Origin: Anodontia alba
Lineage: Eukaryota; Mollusca; Bivalvia; Lucinida; Lucinidae
Length of the DNA: 64,000 bases
Direction: 5' to 3'
Assembly: GCA_964016985.1 (NCBI GenBank)
Contig: OZ024825.1
Location: 43,229,668 to 43,293,667, forward strand
The position numbers were made by a program, and so were the translations under genes. The notes below the pieces were generated by a model that had not been told where the DNA came from, did no database searches, and saw only the letters and a program-made list of their open reading frames with translations. Of this stretch, positions 42,855-53,616 are shown piece by piece (positions within the stretch are counted from its first letter, which is position 1; each line of letters begins with the position of its first letter).

Positions 42855-43175
42855 AAACATTCCTGGAGTAGTGACAAAGTCTGTTGATCTTGATCAGAAC
42901 TGCGTTCTGCGGTATCTTTTTAGGTTCTTCTCTGCTTATTCAGGTACCTATTGTAAATACGGAAACCCCAACCATCACTGTTACCATACTTATTAGTCAG
43001 CACTACCTATGGATACAATGTATGTCTAAACTTTGCTGGGTGATTGACATAAACGGTGATCCAGATCAGACGCCGTACTCTGTGGTGTCTAATCTTGGTC
43101 TACATCGCTTATTTAGACCTTTTTGGTAAATACGGAAATCCCAACCATTATTGTTCACATAATATTAGTCAGCAA
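42855..43175. mobile_element. Family T fragments with a direct duplication of about 175 bp
   Basis: GTAAATACGGAAACCCCAAC (42952) and GTAAATACGGAAATCCCAAC (about 43127) start two similar segments that include CATAATATTAGTCAGCA-type sequence. Between them are T-like blocks AGATCAGACGCCGTACTC and TAATCTTGGTCTACAT. Confidence 0.5.
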
Positions 43176-43443
43176 AGGTCAGACACCTTGTAAGAGCACC
43201 AGATTAGAGTTTATATATACGAAAGTAGAGCTTAGACAGTAAATGCAATTGGGGATTCAGATCTTAAGGGACTATTGTTTCTTTGCTTTTTCCTGCTACA
43301 GACGATAATGTTTTAGCAGACGACCAGTTTAACGCTTATATAAGCGTTACGTTTGTTTCCTTGTCTTATTAATGTATACGATCTCATTCTGTATTGTAGC
43401 TAAATGAATTAATAAAATATTGTTTAAACAAACGCTGAAGCAC
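43176..43443. other. Stretch without recognised feature
   Basis: Nothing recognised. Confidence 0.35.
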
Positions 43444-43456
43444 AGCTCCAAATAAG

Positions 43457-43721
43457 TTGATCAGGAGGTTGCGGGTTCCACCCCCACTGCGTCGGCAACA
43501 TTTTGTCATGGAGATTTGATCATGAAATACTTTCTACGGTCGTCCTCGCCCTTCCGCTGATTAAATAAGGGCAGCTGTCAGTTTCTGGCGACAAAATATG
43601 TTCTGTACTGGTTAACACTTAAAGGGCTAAGCCTGCCCAGTAAAGAGTGGTTAGGTAAACTGACCGTGCTCGACACGACTCCACTGAGTTGACTGGGCCG
43701 TAAAATCTCAACACAAACAAA
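43457..43721 (+). mobile_element. tRNA-derived SINE, copy 3 (5'-truncated)
   Basis: Starts TTGATCAGGAGGTTGCGGGT just before the B box and ends ACACAAACAAA. Perfect 13 bp target-site duplication AGCTCCAAATAAG at 43444-43456 and 43722-43734. The body is diverged but collinear with the 8.57 kb copy. Confidence 0.9.
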
Positions 43722-43792
43722 AGCTCCAAATAAGGCGCTTCTTTCAACAAAACCCTATTGATGCTTTTCTTATTTCTAATGTCTCCTAAAAA

Positions 43793-43862
43793 CGTGGGTA
43801 CTTATAAGAATCTAGAAGCGACTAGCCGGGGCGCTTCTAACGCATACCAATAAAAACTTTTA
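43793..43862. repeat. Degenerate hairpin resembling the P core
   Basis: GGGTACTTATAAGAATCTAG, then CGACTAGCCGGGGCGCTTCT and AACGCATACC. Its layout is that of the P palindrome, but P ends are not seen around it. It could be a remnant of another element. Confidence 0.5.
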
Positions 43863-44420
43863 TGTGGAGAAATCAGAAAATATTAACCTGATACTCATCT
43901 TATCTGAGCTATGGCTAAAGTTTTAATCAGTAACAAATCCAAATTTACAAACAGATGTTCTATTTTAACCAATAAATGCTAAGCCTGTCGGAACGTCCGA
44001 TCATGTCTGTATTGTTTGCTTTTACACAGAAAATGCATAACAACATGTTGTTATGTCAGTTTCTATATAATATCTTTAAAGTAGGTGTACAATTTTTTTT
44101 TGCACAAAACAATATTTGATGGTATTTCAATTGAAGCACAAGCTGAATAGTTTCTGAAAATATTGCTCTAATTAGTGACAACATCTAGCAGATCTGCTAG
44201 GAGGCAGACATGTCTGAGATTACGCTCGAGATAATAGCTGTTGATGACCACAGTGTCTAGTAATATTTCCTCGTTATATGCTAGTGTTGTGTTTTCAAAA
44301 TATGCTAAGACTTGCCTATTTATTCTTCAATCGCCAATCAAAGTTTATTGCCGACCCCATTCTATTTTTTCTTTTAATTGTTCATGAATATCAAGGAAAT
44401 GCTGCGATCAAAACACCCTC
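43863..44420. other. Stretch without recognised feature
   Basis: Nothing recognised. Confidence 0.4.
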
Positions 44421-44512
44421 ACGAGGAACCAAATGAAGGAGCTGTTTGACACAAATACGGACTACACGAGGAACCAAAAGAAGGAGCTGTTTGACACAAA
44501 TACGAACTACAC
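44421..44512. repeat. Direct duplication of about 46 bp
   Basis: ACGAGGAACCAAATGAAGGA and ACGAGGAACCAAAAGAAGGA start two units that continue through GCTGTTTGACACAAATACG. Confidence 0.88.
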
Positions 44513-44554
44513 AGACACCAGTTATGAAACCACAGACGCACGAACAAGGAAGAA

Positions 44555-45285
44555 CTGAACAGAAGAATCACATTGGAATAAGTCTTGACATATCATTTGA
44601 ATCGTCTGTGTTCCGTGATCGATCGTGGCCTTTTCTGGATATCGCCATATTTATCTACAATCAAATCTCAATAGCTCGAACACCGATGGCTCGTTCCTCA
44701 TGGCTAATTCGAACTCGGCTTAGAGTCCCTACGAAATTCTTCAGATAGATCAAGAAAACAAATATTTAAGGAAGCTTTCTTATTTCATTATGAAATTTTA
44801 TGTTGAGTGTACTCATCAACATACAATTATTGTGTAGAAGATCGATATATTTTCCAGAATAAGCGATAATTGCTTCCCGATCTGGCGCCATGATTAACCT
44901 TCATTGCCTCGAACTACCACTGAACAGAAGAATCACATTGGAATAGGTCTTGAAATATCATTTGAATCGTCTGTGTTCCGTGATCGATCGTGGCCTTTTC
45001 TGGATATCGCCATATTTATCTACCATCAAATCTCAATAGCTCGAACACCGATGGCTCGTTCCTCATGGCTAATTCGAACTCGGTTTAGAGTCCCTAAGAA
45101 ATTCTTCAGATAGATCAAGAAAACAAATATTTAAGGAAGCTTTCTTATTTCATTATGAAATTTTATGTTGAGTGTACTCATCAACATACAATTATTGTGT
45201 AGAAGATCGATAGATTTTCCAGAATAAGCGATAATTGCTTCCCGATCTGGCGCCATGATTAACCTTCATTGGCTCGAACTACCCA
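44555..45285. repeat. Tandem duplication of 365 bp
   Basis: CTGAACAGAAGAATCACATT begins at 44555 and 44920. The two units differ at only a few positions and each ends near CTTCATTGCCTCGAACTACC or its variant. Each includes part of a pogo-like MITE and flanking DNA. The open frames 44446-44748 and 44904-45113 are the same translation in each unit and have no domain. Confidence 0.92.
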
Positions 45286-45336
45286 TGGCTCGAACAATTT
45301 TCCATGGTCCCAAAGGTGTTCGTGCCATTGAATTTT
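44660..45336 (-). mobile_element. Pogo-like MITE, minus orientation, enlarged by the 365 bp duplication
   Basis: Read from the right: TCAATGGCACGAACACCTTT, TTGTTCGAGCCATGGGTAGT, GGTTAATCATGGCGCC, TTGAGTACACTC-type block and CGAGCTATTGAG-type end. This is the order of the TA-flanked element at 59236-59594. The central hairpin of that element is missing here (ATGAGTACACTCAACAT reads straight through). Confidence 0.6.
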
Positions 45337-45544
45337 GAATGTATTTTGAAAAACCGCATACAGTCAATATATTGTGGAAATATACGAAGATCTAAAAGTT
45401 ACTTCGCTTTTTATTTGGAATTTGATTTCTGTTATGTTTTCGTGCGACATGTTTTCTCGCCCTGATGCTAGTATTGCGGTCATCTTACTACGATACCTGC
45501 TCACTTTGCTTTCTGCGTCTTCCTGAATGTGATTTATTTGCCTC
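45337..45544. other. Stretch without recognised feature
   Basis: Nothing recognised. Confidence 0.35.
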
Positions 45545-46111
45545 TGAGAAAGCCGAGTGGTACAAAGACCTATGGATTACAACCCTTGATTAAAGAGAGG
45601 TCTGTGGTTAATGATCATACCAACCATTCAGCCACCGAGTTTGTTGTAAGTGTTTAAGAAGGTCAAGATAAGCTTCCTACGTTATATTGGTTGCCTAAAC
45701 TTCATAAAAGACAATACAAAGCACGGTTTATTGCAATTTTAAGCTCTTGTTCCGCTACTGAACTTTCTAAATTGTTGACTTCTTGTCTTACTGCTATCAT
45801 AAAGCATGTGAATAAAAATTTCTACAAAGTCTATGGAAGATCATTTTAGAATCTGTTTTGGTCCATTAAATAATCAATCCGATGACGTTTTGTATACACT
45901 AAAATCAAGAAATGTTTGTGCATAAAGTCCGTCTACGTATGATTTTTCCACGCTTTACACTACACTATTTCATAATCTTATAAAAGAAAAATCTAATGAT
46001 TTAATTGAATGTACATTTTATATGGAATGTTCCCTTTATGTTGCATGTAACGGAAGTATTTTCTTCACCTCAGAAAAGCATAGAAATTATACATAATGGT
46101 GAAGTCAGAAA

Positions 46112-46636
46112 GTGTGTGAAACTCTCATCTTTCTACTTGACAATTATTATATAAGATTCGGCACTAAGCTACTTAGACAAATAGAGGATATTCCGATTGG
46201 TACGAGTTGCGCACCGCTTGTGGCTGATTTGTGTTTCTTCTGTTATGAAAGAGACTTCATGATGTCTCTTTCTGAAGAAAAGCAATCTGAAATTATTGAA
46301 GCTTTCAGCTCGACGTCTAGATATTTGGACGATTTATTAAATATTGACAATAACTACTTCGAGGGTTTTATCAGTCAAATTTATCCTTCAGAGCTTCAAT
46401 AAGACAAAGCAAATTCTTCTGAAACTGTAGCTCCGTTTTGTTTGCATTTGTCTATTTTAGATAGGTTTATTTCATGCAACATTTATGATAAACGCGATAA
46501 TTTTGATTTTGAGACTGTTAACTTTCCTTACTTGGATGGAAAAGTTCCTCATCGAGCATCCTACGGTGTTTATATATCACAACTAATTCGGTTCGCCAGA
46601 GTGTCTAGTCATGTTACTGACCAACACTCGAAATAA
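46112..46636 (+). pseudogene. Reverse transcriptase palm remnant, catalytic box intact
   Basis: The frame 46112-46402 reads DIPIGTSCAPLVADLCFFCY (RT MG block with Ile for Met) and RYLDDLLNIDN at 46319-46351, so the paired catalytic aspartates (46328-46333) are both retained. A stop at 46400 and a shift lead into KRDNFDFETVNFPYLDGKVP at about 46480-46545 and GVYISQLIRFARVSS. It lacks the N-terminal half in a single frame. Element family as for the other RT copies. It is a fossil in spite of the intact box. Confidence 0.8.
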
Positions 46637-46661
46637 ATCATTAACTGCTAGACTTCTAAGA

Positions 46662-46803
46662 AAAGGTAAGAGAAAAGTACAGGGAGTGCCACAATCACAA
46701 ACCGCAGCCCTTCCCAGACACCAAGAGGAAGAGGAAACCGACAAATCCAAACAGGCACAAATCGAACAAACGTACGAAAAGCACTAAGATTAGCTCTATC
46801 TTC
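46662..46803 (-). mobile_element. RT-element tail fragment inserted in the subfamily B copy
   Basis: AAGGTAAGAGAAAAGTACAG at the left and GCACTAAGATTAGCTCTATC at the right. It carries the terminal part of the subfamily A tail in opposite orientation and splits the host RT frame between RLLRK and NQGYR-type codons. Confidence 0.88.
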
Positions 46804-47640
46804 TTTCTCTCTTCTAAATCAGGGTTATCGGTACCATAAACTCCGCAAAGCCTTCTCTAAATTTTATAGACGTAATTTCGATTTAGTTTCAAAATACAAG
46901 GTTGGACTTAAATCGCTTCTGCAACAAAGCCTATTGGAACCTCAATTTTATGGTGACTTATAATATAAATTCAGAAAAAATATATGCTTGGAATGATTTT
47001 AACACTCAATGTCGTAAAATCATTCTTCGCTACATAAAGAGTGGGTACAAAATAAATGTTATACGACAGACTGCATGTATGGTAGTCAACCCATTCACAG
47101 GTAATAACTTCCCTCTTTGACTGCACGCCGGTGGGTCGGGCCGCCGACACTATGACGGTTCCGGTCTAAAGACATTTAAGTAAATCGGTTGGTGCCTGAT
47201 GCTCTGGCTCTGGTAGGGCCCACCGGAGTCCAACTGTTGGTCTTCTTTTGCTTCAGCATTTCAGTTATTTCTTGCTGTCGAGTCCTCATCGTTGTTTCAA
47301 CTCTGTATTTGTTTGATTTATACATTATTGGAGATATTGCACTGATGAGTTAGAAACCCTTCACGCGGACTTAACAATTTTTTTTGAGTATACCATGGCA
47401 GACCAAAGGATGAGTGTTGTTGGCACGTGAAATCGATTTAAGCGCCCACCCAGCTGAAAAGGTTTTTACTGACCATTCTAAGGTGATGCTTCTATTGTGG
47501 TTTACTATTTTTGTCATTAAAAGTATTTGCATGTATATTCAGGGGTATTTTTCCTTAGATTTTCGGGGAAAGAAACTGTCATTTTGGCTTTCTGCTTGCA
47601 GTGTTTTGATTGTGGTGCCGTTGCTTTAAGCGCGTCCTTC

Positions 47641-50600
47641 TTTCCATTTGGTGTTTTGGATTAAACGGATTAAAAGCTTACAAACCCCTTTTCCACTTGG
47701 ACTTAATGTTAATATTTACCATGAAGGAAATATTTCTAAAATGCCGGATTTCGATGCAATGCTTTTTCCCTTTTAGATATTACAATCGTAATAAACGATC
47801 CCATGGTAAGCGCAAAATGGGATTTTTAAACGAAACATAAAACTGTCTTGTCTCTTTTCGATTTAAATGTTCTCTTAAATTCTGGACGTCATCAAATGCT
47901 TTCTAAATTAGCTTTACTGTCAATTTTTTCATTATGTTAGTTAGATGATGAGGCTAATAAATTTTTTTACAGAAAACATGATCTGTATGACGCAGCTCTC
48001 CTTACTAGATGTTATACTCAACATGCTCTTCGTCCTTACATTGATTCTGAAATTAACCACATTAGACACTTCATCAAAATTACATAATAAAGGTATTGAA
48101 TTCATAGATTTATCTAGCATATTTCGAGATAATAATTTAATATCAGCTATACCTTCATATTTCGAAAACACGGAATCTCCTATTATATGTTACAAATATA
48201 ACAGACCTATCAGTCATACTATACTTAATTTCAATAAGTTAGTTTCTGATCTTGATATTGAAACTAGTTCCCCTGATTATTGAGATTATAAAGATTCTTA
48301 ATTTTGTAATCATCCAGCGGGTCATATTGACAATGGTAAGTTGAAGATTATAACTGATTCACAAATCCGTTCAGTTATTTAAAAAAGACCTAAATATAGA
48401 TTCCAATCCCATATTGATTTTAATAAATGTCGGGAAACAATTGCCAGTGCTTTAAATGATTATTGTACGCGTTGGTGTAAACGAGAGCATGTTGAGTCTT
48501 ATGCTTTAAACAATTGGAAATTAAAGATTTTTAAGATCATTTATGAACGTTTGTTATTTTACTCTTATAACCTTGATCTTCTCCCTCCTAAGCCTAAATT
48601 ATCTTTTCGATATTCGAAACAAGGTATCCAAGAATTCCAAAGGAAGCATGTTTTGGCTCTAGATGATAAAGCTGCTAATACTGCTGTTGTTGTTGTGTGA
48701 CGACGTCATTACAACAATACTCTAATACAAGAACTTGGTAGTACCAAAACATATAAACAGATTTCTACTGACGAGAGATCCATTGTTAATGCCCATTCTA
48801 TCAAAATAACTGCTAAGGTTGCAGTGAGTATTAAAGAAAAACAAGACAGACTTCCTACGTTATATTGGTTACCGAAACTTTATAAACGACCTTATAAAGC
48901 ACGTTTCATTGCTAATTCTAGTTCATGTACGACTGCTGTTTTGTCCAAACTGCTTACCTCATGCCTTACTGCTGTTAAAAAACATTGGATTAGATACTAT
49001 GATACTGTTTACTTAAGGGACGGAAATAACTATTTTTGGTCAATTAGAAACTCCAATGAAGTTCTCAATAAATTTAAATCTAAAAACTTTAAGGCTTCTA
49101 AATTGATTACATATGATTTTTCTACACTGTATACTACGTTACCTCATCATCTTATAAAAGATAAACTTATTGATTTAATTAACCGAACGTTTATTCGGGA
49201 AAATACCCAATATTTGGCTTGTAACGAAACTATGCTTTTTTTGTACTTCTGATGTATACAATAATTACAATTAATGGTCATGTCAAAACGTCTGTGATGC
49301 CTTTGTTTATATTTTGGATAATATTTCTATTAGATTTGGAACTAAACTTTCTTGGCAAACTACTGTTATTCCGATGGGAACTAATTGTGCTCCTCTTGTT
49401 GCAGATGTGTTTCTTTTTTGTTATGAGAGAGATTTCATGAAGTCTCTCTCACAAGAAAATCAGGCTGACACCGTATATCCCCTACAGAACTCCAATTAAA
49501 CAGAGCCAATTCTTCCGATACCGAGGCACCTTTTTTTGGATTTGAATCAATGTATATCTAATGGTACAGCTTCCACCAAAATTTATGATAAACGGAAGCA
49601 TTTTTATATAGTCAATTTCCGTTTTCTGGACAGCGATGTCCCCCGGCGTACCTCATATGGGGTATACATATCTCAACTTATTAGATTCGCCAGGGCGTCT
49701 GCAAATCTTAGTGACTTTAATTGCCGTAATAAAGCCCCTACTGCCAAACTTCTTTGGCAGGGCTATCGTTATTCTAAACTTCGTATGGCGTTTTCGAAAT
49801 TTTATCGCAGACACATGGCCTTGGTAGAAAAATATTGCGTCAGTCTGAAAACACTTCTGCAACAAGGTACATCGAAACCAGAATTTTACGGTGACTTAGT
49901 GTATAGATTTAGAAAACAAAATGTGGGAAAATCAAACTTTTCGGAGCAATTCAGAAAACTAATTAACCGTTATAAAAGAATTGGCTATAGCCTGGATATT
50001 ATGCAACAGACTGCATGCCTAGTTGTCAATTCAATCATTATTGATGGCTATGCTTCACTAATTGCACGTCGGCGGTTCGGGCCTCAGACTCAATGACGGC
50101 CACTTCGTAAAACTTTAACAAGTGGGTTGGGGCTTGACGATATGTCTTGGCTTGGCCCGCCGTGGTTCAACTATTGGTTTTCATTTACTCTGGCATACAG
50201 TAGAATTAGCCATAAGTACTCGTCTTTGTTTATCTTTGTGATTAATTTGATTTTTATGTTTTCGCTTTGATGCATTGACTGAGTTTGGAGCCTTTATGCG
50301 AACCGAATTTTTATGTATTTCTGTATTAAGAGTAGCATCGGGACCCAGGGTGAAGTTGGCTAGCTGTAAAAGTGTTTTAAACACCCGCACCCCCCCCCCC
50401 CCCCCCCGGTGGTTTGTTCTACTGACCGTTCTAAGGCGGTGGTCCCGGTGTTAGTTTTACTCTTTGTTGCTTTGTGATTTATTCTGCGAGGCGACTTGTT
50501 TTATGTCTTACCTTGTGTTATTTTGTTCTTGTGTTTTTCAATCCTTTTAGCATTGCGATTACCTCGCTTGGGGAAGAGAGAGCTAATCTTAGTGCTTTTC

Positions 50601-50717
50601 GTACGTTTGTTCGATTTGTGCTTGTTTGGTTTTGTCTGTTTCCTCTTCCTCTTGGTGTCTGGGAAGGGCTGCGGTTTGTAATTGTGGAACTCCCTGGACT
50701 TTTCTCTTACCTTTTTT
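47641..50717 (+). mobile_element. RT retroelement subfamily A, longest copy in the window
   Basis: A decayed 5' part (47.7-48.8 kb), the RT frame (48.8-50.09 kb) and the full 3' tail (50.09-50.717 kb). The tail starts at the stop after GPQTQ, has the landmark GCATTGACTGAGTTTGGAGC, a C tract (50389-50407), TACTGACCGTTCTAAGGCGG and ends CTCCCTGGACTTTTCTCTTA. It follows the end of the subfamily B copy without a gap. Head-to-tail arrangement is common in Penelope-like elements and supports, without proving, that classification. Confidence 0.82.
47945..50096 (+). pseudogene. Reverse transcriptase remnant, longest reading
   Basis: Ordered blocks on the plus strand: RPISHTILNFNKLVSDLDIE (about 48206), DNGKLKIITDSQIRSVI (about 48330), RWCKREHVESYALNNWKLK (about 48472), LPTLYWLPKLYKRPYKARFI (48851), ITYDFSTLYTTLPHHL (49106), VIPMGTNCAPLVAD (49366), then after a gap STKIYDKR, GVYISQLIRFARASA and QQTACLVVNSI at the C-terminus (ends 50096). 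Between QENQAD and VYP (about 49470) some 85-90 bases are missing relative to the 36 kb copy, removing the catalytic YxDD box. Stops in the N-terminal third and a frameshift near 49250 also disable it. No GIY-YIG or other endonuclease is recognisable. Confidence 0.82.
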
Positions 50718-50759
50718 GGACGGAATGTGTTAGGTGATTATATCGATGGGAGGGCATAT

Positions 50760-51500
50760 AGGTTTTCTCTCAAACGTATGTCTGTCTACCCATGTATCTG
50801 TCTGTCCGTCACTTTTTACAGTTCTGTTCATGTCTCTGCAATCCTCCTACAGTTTTCAAGGTAATGGTTTGAAACTTGCGCAATAGTAAGGATATATATT
50901 GAGCATCTCAGAACTGTGATAGAATTATTACTGTTAGAGTTACATGCCCATGATTTACTTCAAAAAATGATCTTATATACATGGTATGCTAGCGTTTTTT
51001 CTCCGCAACTTCTACAGTTTTCAAGGTAATAATTTTAAACTTGCGGCAAGGTAAGAATGTAGGCTGGGTGTGTGCATAAAAGTCACGGAACTCTGATATT
51101 TTTTTTATTCCTAGAGTAACATACCCTTGATTTACTTTAAAATATAGCACTGTACACTTGGCATACTTGGGTTTGTGTCTCCGCGGCAACTTCTCCTTCA
51201 GTTTTCAAGATAATAATTTGAAACTTGCGGCAAAGTAAAAATATAGGCTAGGCATATGCATGAAGGTCACAAAATTCTGATAGAATTATTATTGTTAGAG
51301 TTACATACCCTGGATTTATTTTAAACAAAATTGCCTCATGCACATGGCATAGTAGTGTTCGTATCTCCGCAACTTCTACATATTCAAGATAATGATTTGA
51401 AACTTGCAGCTAAATAAGAATATAGACAGGGCGTGTGAATGAAAGTAATATAACTTTGATCAAAGTTTATTGCTATAGTTATATACCTTTGATTTACTTT
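50760..51500. repeat. Tandem-repeat array, unit about 165-185 bp
   Basis: Four units start at AGTTTTCAAGGTAAT or a variant (50851, 51014, 51200, 51381). Each contains TGAAACTTGCGGCAA and ATAGAATTATTATTGTTAGA-type blocks. The left side has TGTCTGTCTACCCATGTATC, TGTCTGTCCGTCACTT. It looks like a diverged pearl-type tandem element. Confidence 0.75.
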
Positions 51501-52009
51501 GAAATGTTAATAAAATTACTCTTCTTTTCCTTTTTTTCAGAATAATAAATCTACAAAGCCAAACTGGTAGTAGCGAGGGCATTCATCCCCTTTAGGAATC
51601 TTCTAGTTTTACTTCTAACCGTTGTAAATGCATGGTTCGTGTTATGTTTATTTTCAGTGTGGCCTTGTGGCTACTCTGTACGCTATTTTTTTCATGTTTC
51701 GCCCTGGTTGTGGTCTTACTGTTGTATTTAATTGATCCTGGCTAGCAATAACATCATCTTGTTTGGGAAAAGGGAGTTCGTTGCTTTGCTTTTCTTTAGT
51801 TTGTGGTTTGTATACTGTCTGCCAGGGTTAGTTTGCTGTATCTCTTGGTGTAATTGCTAGGTTATGTTCTGTAATTGTGAATACTAACGGTCATCTTTTT
51901 TTTACATCTTATGTGAAGTTCCTCACGATGCGTTATGCATTTACAAAACAAGATTCATTTACACGCCATTACTGCTTCATTCCAAACGTTGCTATAAGAC
52001 AAAATTGGC
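51501..52009. other. Region with a diverged RT tail at about 51590-51905
   Basis: The plus strand has ATCATCTTGTTTGGGAAAAG, GTTTGTGGTTTGTATACTGT and CTCTTGGTGTAATTGCTAGG followed by TTCTGTAATTGTGAATAC, in the order of the standard tail (CTCGCTTGGGGAAGAG, CTCTTGGTGTCTGG, GATTGTGG) but strongly diverged. Confidence 0.4.
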
Positions 52010-52432
52010 ATGTCTCAAACAATGCCATTTGCAGCTGGTAGTAAACAGTTGCACTGTGTGATACAGGTGTTTCGTGGCAGTGGTTTTACTGACTACTCTA
52101 GCGAAAATAGAAGTGCACCTGCTTTAGAATACTCAGCACGTGAAACGAGAATACCTAATTTTACAATTCCCAACTCACGAAATCTTACGCTAATTCGTGC
52201 AAAAAAAGGCACATACCAGTTCGTACATCATCTTATGGACATTTGGTATTCATATTTAAAGGCAAACCGTTATAGACCTGATAAGGCTCCCGCCCTGTTT
52301 GCACAAATAGCAACTAAGCCAGAGCCAGCGAAATACAAAACCTACAAAATGGAATGTGCGCTCAGCGTAATTTCAGATCAGCCTGGGCATCCGCTCAATC
52401 TGATCAGTCTTTGTTGTGCACTAAATAGGTAG
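52010..52432 (+). CDS. Unrecognised open frame, 140 aa
   Basis: Starts MSQTMPFAAGSKQLHCV. I recognise no domain, signal peptide or membrane segment. The composition over the first 110 residues is fairly protein-like (KANRYRPDKAPALFAQIATK), but the last 30 residues come from a D element that overlaps the end (SVISDQPGHPLNLISLC). It may be chance, or an exon whose end was replaced. No splice or promoter evidence. I regard it as more likely not a gene. Confidence 0.2.
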   Translation: MSQTMPFAAGSKQLHCVIQVFRGSGFTDYSSENRSAPALEYSARETRIPNFTIPNSRNLTLIRAKKGTYQFVHHLMDIWYSYLKANRYRPDKAPALFAQIATKPEPAKYKTYKMECALSVISDQPGHPLNLISLCCALNR

Positions 52433-52565
52433 CTAAGGACCCAAGCTTTCTTCATGCGGACAGCGAAGACTCTGATCAGACTCGGCTGATACTTAGGCTG
52501 ATCTGAGTCTTCGCTGGGCGCACATGCCATTTTGTAGGTTTTGTCATGCGCTGGCTCAATTATCG
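52345..52565. mobile_element. Family D MITE, copy 10
   Basis: ATGTGCGCTCAGCGTAATTT, CAGATCAGCCTGGGCATCCG, CAATCTGATCAGTCTTTGTT, CTTTCTTCATGCGGACAGCG, AAGACTCTGATCAGACTC, then GGCTGATCTGAGTCTTCGCT and GGGCGCACATGCC, with a degraded terminus TCATGCGCTGGCTCA. Nearly complete. Confidence 0.65.
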
Positions 52566-52788
52566 TATTCGACCTAATCGCTACACATAAGTCCTATAAG
52601 CACACCGTGAAGCAATTCATTACAGTCCGTGTAGTTTTATCTACTTCTTTATAAAAGCGTATGTTGTGAAATCTCGTCTGAATTAACTCAACTGGTCGAG
52701 GCTATTCATAGTGTTTATTTATCGTTCCATTTTTGATATGATAATTTTAACCTAGGGAGGTGGAAAATCTAATAATGAAACTGATATG
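52566..52788. other. Short stretch without recognised feature
   Basis: Nothing recognised. Confidence 0.35.
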
Positions 52789-52889
52789 GGATTTATAAAC
52801 GTAGGAAGGTGGAAAATCCGATAAAGAAACGCGAGGGAGCACGCGTTTCTTTATCGGATTTTCCACCTCCCGAGGTTTATGAATCCCAC
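52789..52889. repeat. Strong hairpin
   Basis: The inner arms are perfect over 26 bp: GGTGGAAAATCCGATAAAGA at 52808 running to GCG at 52833, and the complement at 52842-52867, with an 8 bp loop (AGGGAGCA). Imperfect pairing continues outward (GGGATTTATAAACGTAGG with GAGGTTTATGAATCCC). A partial third copy of the arm lies at 52755 (GGAGGTGGAAAATCTAATAA). It has no T-run of the terminator type, and this is a eukaryote, so no terminator call is made. Confidence 0.88.
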
Positions 52890-52950
52890 ATCAAAATAGA
52901 GCGATTCAATATACTGAAAATTACATGCTTTACTTAATTCGATTGCATCT

Positions 52951-53071
52951 AAAAAAAAAAAAAAAAAAAAAAACTGGTACAGATGGCAAGTCTACAGAGG
53001 CGGGATGACGTTCTCGTTTACACGTCTGATTTTAGCTAGCGTAGTAATATAAACTGTTCCCTGATGAAAAC

Positions 53072-53102
<31 letters not shown>
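52951..53102. repeat. Two poly-A runs
   Basis: About 21 A at 52951-52971 and about 31 A at 53072-53102, separated by 100 bp. No AATAAA signal precedes either on the plus strand. Confidence 0.85.
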
Positions 53103-53105
<3 letters not shown>

Positions 53106-53468
53106 AAAGACCGCCATTTCTAAACTGAAGCGACGGAGGATTTTCATAACAAATATTGGCTTATAAACAATCTGTAAAGGGAAAACGATCATTATAAGAG
53201 CGGAAATATTTATAAAAAAAATGGCCACAAACAAATGTAGAGGAGACGCAAGACGTCAAAATTGATTTACGTCGCTACACCACGAAGGAGAAATTACAAA
53301 TACGATGATTGACAACAGAGAGAAATGTAAGAGTAAGGTAACACAGCGCACCTGTTGCTTCTTAAATTCTTCCATAGGGCTATTAGCTGGAGTGAACGAA
53401 GCGGCGAATCATTGTATGCCCAGGGGCCAGGCGAGGTATCAACATTCCGTCTGGTACGAAAACATGTA
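53103..53468. other. Stretch without recognised feature
   Basis: Short open frames on both strands (53294-53497 minus, 53305-53523 plus) without a motif; the right end of the plus frame enters a SINE. Confidence 0.35.
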
Positions 53469-53616
53469 CACAGTTTCTGGCGTAAGAATGCGTACAATAC
53501 TGGTTAACCGCTTAGAGGACTGATCCTGCCCAGTAAATATGTGCTTAGGATAACAGACCGCGATCAACATGACCCCACTGGGTTGACTGGACCTTAAAAT
53601 CTCAACACAAACAAGC
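53469..53616 (+). mobile_element. tRNA-derived SINE, copy 4 (3' half only)
   Basis: CACAGTTTCTGGCGTAAGAA, CTGGTTAACCGCTTAGAGGA, ACATGACCCCACTGGGTTGA and the tail ACACAAACAAGCAAAAG. The promoter part is absent. I could not see a convincing target-site duplication. Confidence 0.82.

Larger units (their letters stand above)
45545..47640 (+). mobile_element. RT retroelement subfamily B, decayed, interrupted copy
   Basis: The plus strand reads CCTACGTTATATTGGTTGCC (LPTLYWLPKL) at 45677, the palm motifs over 46.1-46.4 kb, and the C-terminus at 46.8-47.1 kb (QTACMVV at about 47070). A 3' tail then runs to about 47640 with TACTGACCATTCTAAGGTGA at 47467. It ends where subfamily A sequence starts. A minus-strand A-type tail is inserted at 46662-46803. 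Several frameshifts are present. Confidence 0.78.

Noticed and set aside
44446..45113. A duplicated gene family with identical 60-residue proteins
   Set aside because: The identity comes from a recent 365 bp DNA duplication that includes a non-coding MITE and its flank. There is no known domain.
52789..52889. A rho-independent terminator
   Set aside because: No T-run follows the stem, no gene is adjacent, and the genome is eukaryotic.
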